Assembly: GCA_003260075.1 (NCBI GenBank)
Contig: QLIY01000017.1
Coordinates: forward strand, 335,708 to 399,707
DNA: 64,000 nt
Direction: 5' to 3'
Origin: Phallusia mammillata
Taxonomy: Eukaryota > Chordata > Ascidiacea > Phlebobranchia > Ascidiidae
A program made the position numbers and the translations under genes. Positions 30,890-42,624 of this stretch are shown here, piece after piece. The first letter of the stretch is position 1; each line of letters begins with the position of its first letter. The notes below the pieces were generated by a model that had not been told where the DNA came from, ran no database searches, and saw only the letters and a list, made by a program, of their open reading frames with translations.

Positions 30890-31098
30890 TATGCCAAATT
30901 TTTCTAATCCCGTTTTTAACCACGTGGCTGTGTGAAGCAGGATTTAGTGCAATGAGTGTATTAAAAACGAAACATCGTAATCGATTGGAAGTGGATCATA
31001 ACATGCGGTTAAGCTTGTGCAAAGTCAAGCCGCGGCTTCAAAAATTCGTGGACAGTATACAGGCGCAACCATCACTAACAGTGCAAACTAAATGTTGA
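30890..31098 (+). pseudogene. hAT transposase C-terminal dimerisation-domain remnant
   Basis: The frame contains WLCEAGFSAMSVLKTKHRNR followed by LRLSLCKVKPRL, which is the conserved C-terminal block of hAT transposases and related ZBED-type proteins. The N-terminal BED finger and the catalytic core are missing, and the frame is split by the nested element upstream. Stop at 31096-31098. Confidence 0.8.
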
Positions 31099-31347
31099 AC
31101 AATTTGACAAGTTTGTGTTCCCAAAATTGGGTTTATGTCTTTAATGAAACGCCTTAAAAACTTTTTTCGTAATACTTTTGTATCGTCATATTTGTTGGTA
31201 ATTATGTACAGTTTGTGTAATTGTTATTGCGGTTCAGCATTACTTAAAACATTTTTCTCAGTGTTGAAAAAAATGGGGTCGCATGTAAATTCTGATTTCA
31301 TTTTCCCTTAAATTGGGGTCGCCTATAAAAAAGGTTGAAGACCACTG

Positions 31348-34300
31348 ATGTAGATGAATCCTTCGACAAAAAACGAAATTAGTGTTTGTGAATTATCGTT
31401 TACGTCAAAAAACATATTTAAGGTTGCTTAAGAACTTTCCACCATATAAATTAATTAAAAAGGCAAGCTTCTCTAATCAGCTTCTGTCGCAATTTGATAA
31501 AAATGCATTGGATTTCTTTGTGTAATAATATCATTATTTATTTGCCAATTTTCGAAACAAAATTAACCACAATCGAAATATATAAGCAAGGACAAATGTA
31601 ATTTATAAAACAATTTCTTCTGTATATTTTTAAATTTGAAATTATAGGACTCTGTCGTCGACTATTTAAGCATCTAAACATAGACTCAACTAGTTCAAAA
31701 AATAAAAACACAAGGGTGGATGCCAGAATTAGTATAACGACCTTTATTTGAACGGCATGACCGAAATCGAAAGCATTTCAGTTGATGGGCGGTTCAATCC
31801 AGACGACCGTTTGCAAACGAGCGTGTCCATTGCCAGTCGAATCGGCGGTCTTTGTTGTCCAGAAACGTTAATAATGTTTAACGCCTCACATCGCGTGTCC
31901 GTCGGTGATTGGATGTCACGAAACCTCACACACCCTTAAAGCCTTTATCGGCAAAACTGTCAAAATGATACAGTGGGCACAGTTAGAAATTAAAACAATC
32001 CCTGATTCCGACTAAGCTGTGTGGGTTTTGTTAACTTGCGTGATCATTTGAAAAAAAAGTATTTAACTCCAGGCCAAAATTATGGCTTCAGGCTTTATAT
32101 TTAGAAACCTAAGTCAAAGCTTTATTTACAAATTGTATTTTAACCAATTATTAAATGTGGCAGAAAGAATCGTGCCACCTCTCGCTTTTAAGAAGTAGAA
32201 CGGAAGAGGGTAATTTGGAAATTGCTTCCCTGATGCACCACGCTTTTTAGCTACTGTTTCCTGTCAGCATTAGTTGTTGAGTCTAAGTTCACATCAGTGG
32301 CGGTGTCAAGTTTCCTTTTTACCATGACTTGTCGTCAGTAAGTTAACTTTTTGTTAAGGCCCTGCTGCAACGCTTTGCTACACAAGGCAGCTGAAGTGAT
32401 ATTTAGGTTTGGTGGCCATGAAGTGTGACCAAAAACACAGGCCTAGTTGCGCTAGTAAAACAAGCATTTGTTTGTCCACTGCTGTTCGTTTTCCCTTTGA
32501 CCCATACAGGCGCTTTTGATTTCACGCTCGTTGACAGAACACCTGCAGCTCGACAGTGAAAGTTGTCCGCGCCCCCCTGGAACAGTGTTGGGTTTCTCCG
32601 CGCAGCTGATGTTTAGTGGCCCGTTGTCTTCAGCGGCATTCAATCTCAGTGAAACAAGCTAAGGGGCCTTAAGCGCAGCCGCGATCCGTGCTGCTCCCGA
32701 ATCAAGACCCGCCAGCCCCTTCGACCCGCGCGGTCGCGTGTTGCCGTTTGCGCACGGCTTGTTGGCGGGGCCTCGAAGCCCGTCGACTTGACAGGATCAA
32801 AACAAGCCAGATGCCGCACGCGTCGGTTCACGTCTCGCAAATGATGCGAGAAATTAATAACATTCGGCGCCTTGCGGCCTCACATAACAAATGTCTTTCA
32901 CGATGCTGAGCCGCAAAAGTAGGGGAAGAAAGATCTGAGAAACGAGCCGCTCGATGTGGTTGGAGATTTCGCAATCAAACGTCTGACGTCAATTAATAAA
33001 TCGAATCTAGTTTATGCGGTTTGAGATGACTTGCTCTCGTCGTGACACGCGTGCGACGATGTTTTTAGTGAAAGTTGGGCTTTATTTAGCGTCGCTTCAT
33101 GGTCCAGTGGTGCGAAGAGCAATACATTTCGCGACGGCCATGCCACACGCGTTCAAACTAGTCCTTAACTAATTTGCGGCGGTCAAACAAAGAGGCTTGA
33201 CTGAAAAATCGCTTTCGGCCGCTCCTTCCAGGTGTTCTCACGCGATTCTTAGGAACGAGCCATCATATGGAAGTTTCTGGTCCTCAGATGAAACATTTCC
33301 AGGATGCCTGAAATCAAAGCAGAAATAAGTGATATTTCTTCTCTGCACGTATAAATCCTCTGGAGCAACTCTAATTTAAGCTGACTTGTTAAAAACTCGA
33401 CGGTTAAAGACCGGAGTGTGTCCTTTCTCCTTACAGCAATTGTCATTGGCATCCACATTAATATTAACGGCAATATATGAAAAGTTACTTTCGATACAAG
33501 TAGGCTATTCACAATTAAAGAATTCCTCCGAGTATCTGTCGTGGTTGGATTGTTTTGATTCAAACACTTACTATCAATGAGGCCCTTGTTTCATTCTTAC
33601 CTGCTTGCTTTTTTAATTCGGTGGGTGACAGCGTGCGATGGTCGTATTTGCATCAGCGCTCTTCCATCCATTCCATTCCCTGAACGTCATTGGGTCGCGT
33701 GCCTAGACTGATGAAACCTCGGACCCGAATTTCTGCTTTGCTATTAGATAATTGCCTCGCGAAACACCCACTTTTATCGCCATAACTGCTTCTCGCTTCG
33801 CCGGCAATGAATTTGGATATTTGCCTGTCGGCGTCAATTGGCCCCAACGACCCGCGGCAAAACAGTATTATATTCGAAATGCTAATTTATTTGCGCCATT
33901 TTTTGTCCAATACCTCACGCAATATAAACGCTTGACATCTTACTTGTACTTTCGCAATGTTCTTTATAGAATCACTTCACCCGTAGATATTTGTGGCAAA
34001 ACTGTGTGATTTGAGCTTAACTTCCAACTTACCGTATTCATTAAAGCACAAGTTTTGTGATTATAACCTGAACTAAAGTGTCTTATAACATCAATGTAAC
34101 AATATCGTTTCTTGATAAAGTTTGACCGAAATGTGAATCGAATGTTTGAATCATTTCTCTTAACCTGATGTGAGTATAGTTAGATTAGATGCGCTTTGTA
34201 GTTTGCAAAAACCTAAAATGAATTAGGCGATCAAATGACTAAATATTATATCTGGCAATCACATTAGAAAATATTTGACAATCACATTTTTGTTGCAACC

Positions 34301-35261
34301 AAACTATAAGACTACGAGGCAAACCCGTGTGAAACGCATTGCTCTTGTGTGCGTGCAGCGGAAAGTATAAGTTTAACATCAACCACATGGCAGCGTTAAA
34401 GAGCAAGTGGATTACACACAGAAAACATACAAATACACACCCGTGTGGGATGACAATTTAAATCAACTATGTAAACACGGATTATCAACTCGGTTGACAC
34501 ATGTGTCAGTGCACTGTGTCAGTTGCGTGTTATGAAGCGTTTGTGTCATTCCTTATGTTTTTGTTCCTTCTGCAAACACAGGTGTGACCCATGTGATGTT
34601 ACAGCTGCTCGTGGCTCAGGTGTAGAACCAAAACAAAATGGGATTTTGCGCTCAAACTGTGGCTCAATGAGACTGGCGCCACGGCGGAGGTATGATTGGC
34701 ACCAAAATTACCACAAGTTAGCACAATGCCGCTGATATGTATCAAAAGCTGGTTTTGATGCACAAAAATCAGTTTTAATGCACAGAAATCAGTTCGGTTT
34801 AAGAGTGGCCCTCATACTTGAACACCCGCTTTATTGATATCAGGCTACTAAAACGGGATGCCTATCTATGTATCTATAGGTCTTTTTCGCAAAACTTGTA
34901 TTATCTTCTTTAAATTGATACCCACATGTAAATGATTTACGGCAAAGTGATTGCCTAAATATTTTAGCAGAAAAAAAAAATAAACCGATATTTATCAATT
35001 GTAATATAAAATTATAAACATTAATTAGCTTTTATAAACAAAAAAGTGTTTGCAATAAGAAATATACAGACTGATTTAAGTGTGTGCTGAATTTGTCAGC
35101 TAATTGATGTCTATATATGTGACTGGAATAGTCTGTTGAGCACCCGTGGATCAGGACGATTTCTGTGTTAATACATCGTTATTATAAAATTATAAAGATA
35201 TCCTTGATAATTCTCGTTTCATTGTACCCAAATTAGTTTGTTTTTACTTAGTATCGTAAAC
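31348..35261. other. Gene-poor region, nothing recognised
   Basis: Mixed AT-rich and moderately GC-rich DNA. Open frames are short and show no domain. I see no transposon termini with target-site duplications, no tRNA and no convincing exon set. Confidence 0.45.
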
Positions 35262-35496
35262 CAGGGGTCGGCAAACTTTTTTGCACTGCGGACCGCTTTT
35301 GAAAGTAAACTTTTACCACGGACCGGTCTTAAAAAACTACAAATATTTAGCAATAAAAACGCATAAATTAGTTTATCATCCCCGGAATATATGGGCAAAA
35401 TGTTCATAGCATTTAACCTACAAAAAGTTATACGGCCCGGTAACAAACTCCTCGCGGACCGGTACCGGGCCGCGGACCGGCGGTTGCCGACCACTG
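35262..35496. mobile_element. hAT-type MITE with perfect target-site duplication
   Basis: 235-bp element with ends CAGGGGTCGGCAAAC and GGTTGCCGACCACTG, rich in GGACCGG motifs. Flanking 8-bp duplications TCGTAAAC at 35254-35261 and 35497-35504 are identical. No coding capacity. The same family recurs in reverse orientation at 56877-57203. Confidence 0.93.
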
Positions 35497-36462
35497 TCGT
35501 AAACCATTATAATAAGATTTTCAAACCACCGATGTTTTCTCTTTACTATGGTAAATAATTTGTGAAAACTTTCTGGATTATCAGTTACTTCAACAGAATA
35601 AGTCATCTTGGTAACGTAACGCAGGGCAATGAGCTCGACCTTTCGTAAATTGGACCCGCCTTGCGTAATGCTTTACCGGACATTTAATTGCTGATTCCTC
35701 TGCCCGTATAGAAAAGCACATGTGACCTTTTGGCTGAAACGGATTTACCGTCTGCTCTGTATGAGTTGTGACAATAGAAAGTGTCAAAAAAGTGCGTGTG
35801 CTTCCTCTGGTCGGTGTCAAATTTCGTATAAGACATCGACATTGCTGTGGTGATCACGTTGTGTGGCGAACATGCCTCACTGACCATCTTTCCGTCCTTA
35901 TGGCGGAAGCTAAACGACTACCGATTTAAACCCAAAGCCACCAGGATANTTTAACCTACAAAAAGTTATGCGGCCCGGTAACAAACTCCTCCGGCGGTTG
36001 CCGACCACTGTCGTAAACCATTATAATAAAATTTTCAAACCACCGATGTTTTCTCTTTACTATGGTAAATAATTTGTGAAAACTTTCTGGATTATCAGTT
36101 ACTTCAACAGAATAAGTCATCTTGGTAACGTAACGCAGGGCAATGAGCTCGACCTTTCGTAAATTGGACCCGCCTTGCGTAATGCTTTACCGGACATTTA
36201 ATTGCTGATTCCTCTGCCCGTATAGAAAAGCACATGTGACCTTTTGGCTGAAACGGATTTACCGTCTGCTCTGTATGAGTTGTGACAATAGAAAGTGTCA
36301 AAAAAGTGCGTGTGCTTCCTCTGGTCGGTGTCAAATTTCGTATAAGACATCGACATTGCTGTGGTGATCACGTTGTGTGGCGAACATGCCTCACTGACAA
36401 TCTTTCCGTCCTTATGGCGGAAGCTAAACGACTACCGATTTAAACCCAAAGCCACCAGGATA
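35412..36462 (+). repeat. Half-kilobase direct duplication joined by a single N
   Basis: Copy 1 covers 35412-35948 and copy 2 covers 35950-36462; base 35949 is N. The copies agree except for a few substitutions and a deletion of about two dozen bases near the MITE end. Copy 2 starts inside the MITE, without its left half. This fits two haplotypes placed in tandem. The identical 76-codon minus-strand frames in both copies have no recognised domain. Confidence 0.9.
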
Positions 36463-39400
36463 AACGAATAGCTATAACACTTGACCAGAAAAAAAAACGT
36501 GTTTCAAACATCCCTTTTCAGTTGTAACCCAGTTCACAAAACTCATGCACAAAACCAAGTATCCCTTATATTTGCCCGGCATTACTTTAGGATAGATCAT
36601 TCCGGAAACAGAAAAGCTTTTAGTTCAGTCTTGATTTTGCAGCAGTGCTTGCCTTTCACCCGTTTACGGCCACTTGCAATCGCCAAGCGACTTGTTGTGA
36701 CATAAAGCGCAGCTGACTGAATTTAAGGCGACGATGTTGGCCGTGAAGGGATCACCGGTGTCTACGGCTGGATGGTCAGTCCCAAGGTTCAACCCGCTAA
36801 GCAGGAACAGTGTTTGTGCAGCGGCAGTCTGCTGATCCCCCATCGCATTGCGATCGCTGTCTTCGACTAATTTTGTTTGCAGCTCTCCGTTGATTTAGCA
36901 TCGCACGGTAATGCCACTTTCACAAACAAGACAACTGTCAATCAAACCTTGCAGACGCCCCGTGCTGTTCACTCCCACGTATCGGTTTAAGCAACAAACA
37001 GTTATCACTACGAAGATAGTTACTATTTTGATCACAAACAACCCCAGGTTAATTGGCTTTTCCATAGTAACTATTAAACTTGACAAGCTCTTAAAGCAGA
37101 CTGTAAGTTAATTTATGTTTGTAGTTAATTAAAAAAAGAGAAACAATTTGCAAAGAATTTCCGTTTTAAGATCTGTGTATATTTCTCGCTTACACGTTAG
37201 ATTGGACCATACTGACTCGTATGCACACCTAAACCACCGCATGTTAATGTCTGATTTACATAAACCCTTGACGGTGAAGACCCCGAGAGGGGACAGGTCA
37301 GGCCTCGTGATTTGAACACAAACAAAACATTCGTGATGCAGCTCTTGGGTTGGTGGCAACTAAAATAATCTGGCTCTGGTTGCCACAGGTCCTGATGCAT
37401 TTCATGTAAGGTAATTCACTTGTTTGCCGTGCGCGGCCCATGCATATGGTATACTCCAAAGTAGACACTACTGTGATGGAATGACGAATTGTAAGTGATG
37501 TGAAATGTACAGCACTTTATTTGTACTTGAAACTTTGGCTCAAACTTATCGAATGCCTGCAATTTTTGTAACATGTGCACACTTGTTAAGCTGTTGAGAA
37601 CTCAAACAATACAGGGCAAGTCATACATTGGAGTAAAATATGTTTCGACAATTATTTGGCATTTTGTATTGGTAGTCAAAATAACCCAGCAACTTAGAGA
37701 CAAAATCAACTGTTGGTGTTCGGTGAAAACTGGTGAATTTCAATCCCGATTTGTAAAGCTTAGGAATTCAAACCACATCAAGCCCTCCTGTCGCACGCAT
37801 TCCTTCGTTCGGGGTAACGCGTTCCGAAATCTCTTTGATATTTGATATCAAGTATTCCTTCGGCGCATTGCTGACGGAATTCAACAGAACTCAGCTTCAC
37901 CGTTTTCACGCTCCATCTTCAGCTTCGACCTTCAGCTAAGCACCGATCCTGACCCTGAGGCATGTGCAAGGTAAGCGAGGCAAGACACACCTGCAAGCGG
38001 GGTGAGAATCAAAGGCCAAGGGGTTTTAATCGCATTTATCTTCCCTTCCTACCTGAAATTCCATACCACCACGCACTCAGGCATTTTGGATTGCAGTGCA
38101 GCTCAAACAAGGGAAGCTCCCAAGCTCAAAATGATAGCGTACTTTTTACAGAAAGCTACGGAGACATGATTTATGTGGAACCCCTTCAAACTGACGTGTT
38201 TACCTTTCAGGACAATTTACGCTAAAGCTGACATGCTTTTGTCGCTTATCTACGCAACAAAGGGCGCCACAGTTCGCATTTTAAAGGCCAGTACGATACA
38301 AACGATCGTCAAGCAGCGTTTATTCGTTGTTGGCTGGTCTCCTTCGCATTTGTGTACTGACTGTGGCTAATGGTTGCTAACTGCGCGGCTTAACCACTTA
38401 CCCACGAGTGTAACCCCAGAAGGATTTTGGGGTGACTGCGTGTCAAGGTCATTTCGCGCGGCGGCATGTTCCATTATCGCGTCGCGCGGTTGTGCTCGAG
38501 CACCGACTTCAGTGGCTTTCATGCCGAACGCAAATAAATCGACGCGACACGTCCGGACTGCATGCAGCATCGAACTTTCGAGATCGTCCTGGAATTCTGC
38601 CAATGACTGATGCAGCGGGAACCTTAAAATGTTTCATCGTTCACATTTGCTGCAAACCGAGAAGAAATAACGTGGCCTGTATTTTTTTGCAAAAAGTAGG
38701 TTTTATGCTTTATGGGATATAAACTTGAAAACGTGTCAACAGAGATGGTAGTAATGAGAAAAACAGATTTAGGTTCTTTTTACCATCTTTTGCACACAAA
38801 AAAACAAAACAAAATACGCTTTATGAACAACAATGACAAGTGACAAATCGAGATTTTAAGAAGCCACATTAAAAATTTCACTCCAATCGCAAAAAAATGT
38901 GTTTTAAACAAAACAAGGTAATTATTCGTGAGGTCGTTGAGTGCCTGTCAGTTGTGTCGCGCCATGTTTAAACAGTAGCCGTATACAATCTATCGATTTC
39001 CATCAGTTGGCGGAGTTTTGACGCTTGGATCGAATTCAAACACTTGAGTTGACGCCGATGGGGTGCGCCCTTTTACTTTCGGAAGGGGTCGGCCCCAGAA
39101 TTCGACAGGTTACCAGGTACCAGCATCTGTTGAACAAAGTTTGCTAATGCAAATTAACATGTAAGCGTGTACATATGGGTTGTATTTTTATGAACTTGTT
39201 AAGGTTGTCGTGGGAATACAATTGACATTTGACCTCACGCGTCGCTGTGGGATGCATTAGTTTTGAGGACTTTGGCTTGATTCCCAGCACGAAACATCGC
39301 AATTGGCTCCTTTGGGTTGGAACAAAAGGTAATCAGAAATCGAATTTGTCTACCTCCTGAAAATATCTATATTGCCACAGATTACTTTGATGTTGTTTCG

Positions 39401-42400
39401 AATCTTCATGAGTAATGGTCGCTACCGATTTTTGAGATATCACAATACAGACAACAAACCATGAAGCTATACGTAAGTTTTTTGGCAATTAACCAAGACA
39501 CATTCAAGGGTTCGGAAACTTTATCCCAGAGGTCTATTGTGTGACGTCTATAGGGGCGTCCACTTGCATTGACTTTCGGGTTAAAGCACGCGACGGCCTG
39601 ACTTGATTTCAAATACGATAATTTGACTTAATCTTATCGATTGCCGACGAAGCTCCAGCTTAACTCGAAAGCGATACTCCCCTTTCCACAAGACCGTTTG
39701 ATCCACCGCTTTCTGTTTAACCTGCCTCATGATCATTAATCAGAAAGCATTGCAGTGATGCATCTCCAAAATAATTCTATTTTATTCAAATGCTCGACGT
39801 CTAACGCGGCGGCATCGACTCGTGGCGTCACTAGCTGCAACGAAGCGCCGACAGTCATCAGACTATAAACTTTGACGGGTAGTTTATAATTATTCGAGTT
39901 AGTCCATTGTTTGTTTATTTGAGAGCAGCTGCGTGAAAAGGTCCTCTGCCCACGCCCACGTAAAGAAGCTCCTTGACTTAAGGATATGACGCCATTCGAA
40001 AGCATCTAGATTTACATTTCGGGGATACTCCGTAAGCCGATTCGTTCGCAGATCGCCTGGCAGGAAGGCAGATATTTTCAGTGCCCTGACAAATTCTTTT
40101 TATTTTTGAAACTGTCGCAATTATTTGCCAGTGGAGGTAAATATAGGTCATTTGCAACGCATGATGACGTGTCCGTCGCACCTTGCTGGTGCTCGTTTAG
40201 CCAAATCTTGATGAGCGAAAAAGCTTTAGGGGCTGTCTCACGAAGCACCATTGCAGCCATTTTGTTTTACCTGGGTACGTTTAGCGTTGTTCGCACACAC
40301 AGATCCAAGCTGCTTTTGTACAAAAGCGAAATCGCAAATGTCGTCTGTGATTAAAGGGTGGTGGGTAAAAATAAGTCAATAATTGTAATATGCTCGTTCA
40401 AAACCCTCATTCTTGCCTTGCTGTAAAAGTAAGCAGATTATTTGATACAAAGGAGCATGGGGTCCCTGAAACCATCACACATCTACTTTTAATCTGGCCT
40501 CAAACGCTATTAGGGACAACAACAGGTGTAAAACCAGGTGGCAGAGCAAATGACCTCTCCCTTCAAATACGATGCTACGTGTGCGTATCTTCTACGCGTC
40601 CATTGTCATAATCCGACAACACCGACTTCGCAACAGCGTAACCTGTTATTTATGCGCGGCGTGGTACAATGTTTTCCCATTGGCAAAACGCTGCCTTTAA
40701 AATAACCAGCCGCGAGACCTTTTGTATCCCTTTGTAAATGATTGCCAACTATCAGAAGCAATCGATAACCAGCAGTTTGCATCATTGAACGGGTAGAAGT
40801 TATGTAAGTTTCTTTGAGCCTGTGGCAACAAAACCACATTACCTATTCTTCTATCAACTCAATTTAATCAACAAAAGTAAGACTATTTTATGAGATTTTT
40901 CTTTGGATGGTAAAACCCTAGGACACTAACAAACTCTACATATATGTATACATTAGCCACCATGGCTCTTTGATGTTTGCGGCGTATATATACCATCTAG
41001 GTTTTTTATTGTCAGCATTACGGTCTCCCGTATGTGAGAAAGCAGCTAGCATCAAAGGTGGTCTTCAAACCTCATATGACCTGCAACTGTGGCTCCCGAA
41101 TCCCGATCTATCGTTAACACGCAATATCGCTGCCAGGTGTCGTGCGCTGCGGTGAATCACGTTTGTTGACCAGGTTTTATTGTGCGATGATTGGCGTCGT
41201 TTGATCCCATGCGAGGACGGCGATCCGCCGCTTAATGAACGTGGGAAAACCGGATGTGGCGCCAGAGAGGCTGTAAAATTTTGCACCGGAACCGATATGA
41301 AACGGACGCAAAGAGAGATGTCGCTTTCGTCTCGGAGCGTTGGTTTTGTTTGCTTGATTAGATTTAAAATTCGCGCGACAGATGTTCGTTTACACGCGTT
41401 GATGGACGTGTTTGTCTCGTGTAGCTTCCAGCGTGAAGATCACAAACAAATTTTCTCGCTATCCAACTACCGGTCGGGATTGGATTCGATCGAGATGTCA
41501 AACCTCATACTGCTATTTTCGTGTTTTCATGCCGGGCTAAAAATAAATCTAACTTTTCAAGTGAATTTTAATTCATTGTACCGCTAAAATAATTATTACC
41601 CCAAAATTCAAGTTCCTAGAAAGTTTCGGTTTGGGATTCAGTAACCATGTTTCCCCTGTACTTGATCGTAGTAAATAAATAGTGGGTGAATTGCCACAAC
41701 GTGCTGTTGCGAATACTGTTTCTCAATGCTTGTCTGTTATCGCGCCTCCCACAACAGTTTGGTACGATACATACAATTAATAGCCGTCGTTCGTGCGGGT
41801 TCACCCGAAGTGTATGTAGTTTAACAAACGTTACGTGCTCAAACCAAAATCGAAACGGGGGATTGGAGTTAATACAGTCTCTAGTACATTTACCACTGGG
41901 GGTGGGGAGGGCGCCGTCGTACATATTGTTTAAACAACGTGGCGACATCTTGATTTGATGGAGGCTGGTGTACGCACGCGATATGTCGTGTAAGTTTAAA
42001 TTACGACTTGGAGTTGAAGCAGTTCGTGCAACTCGCTTGTTGACTCGGACACGCTCCATCTACTATTATGACTAATGCGACTAGAGTGATTTTGTATGTA
42101 ACTTAATTCCGAACTGTTAACAGTGTTAACTGTGCACAAACTGACTCATTTTTTAAGAGTTGACCAGCCTTAAGTAAACTTGTGTGTGAAGTTATATCGC
42201 GATAAGTTCTAATGCAAGAACTTCTAAATTAACAACAACATTTTGAGTAGTTATATAGAGATCAATCGTTTGGATGTATGTCTAATTTTCCCTGTGAGTT
42301 CTTGTTGCGTTGGCCCGTCGCCGCCACCTTGGCTACCGCGTATTTTACGATAAATTGTTGAAAAAGCCCAGGGCGGACGCGCAATGCACTGTCGCACGGC

Positions 42401-42537
42401 CTTTCCAACTGATTCAATTTTCGACAGACAATAAACTGATTTTGTCAACATTGTCGAGGCTTTGATGACGCCGAACTAAAACATCCTCCACATGGTTGGA
42501 ATCAGACTCGTGTAACCCCGCCAACATGTCTCTAGCA

Positions 42538-42541
<4 letters not shown>
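36463..42541. other. Gene-poor region, nothing recognised
   Basis: Upstream side of ERG/FLI-B at a distance. Many short overlapping frames on both strands, none with a domain or convincing splice structure. No RNA gene or transposon termini identified. Confidence 0.4.

Positions 42542-42623
<82 letters not shown>
42542..42623 (+). repeat. 82-base C homopolymer, probable artefact
   Basis: Uninterrupted C run between GCATGTG and GACATAATACG. Same strand orientation and similar length as the runs at 1046, 49806 and 52992. The poly-Gly and poly-Pro open frames across it should be disregarded. Confidence 0.9.

Positions 42624-42624
<1 letters not shown>

Larger units (their letters stand above)
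29983..31347 (+). mobile_element. hAT transposon, internally deleted, with transposase remnant
   Basis: Left end CAGTGGTCGTCAACC and right end GGTTGAAGACCACTG are imperfect inverted repeats, both adjoined by a GGGTCGC motif. Flanks GTATAGAT and ATGTAGAT match at 6 of 8 bases as an old target-site duplication. Length 1365 bp including a later 561-bp insertion. It carries only the C-terminal part of a hAT transposase and cannot be autonomous. Confidence 0.85.

Noticed and set aside
35590..36334. Two identical 76-codon minus-strand frames as a duplicated gene
   Set aside because: They lie in a direct duplication joined by an N; no domain, and the duplication itself is probably allelic.
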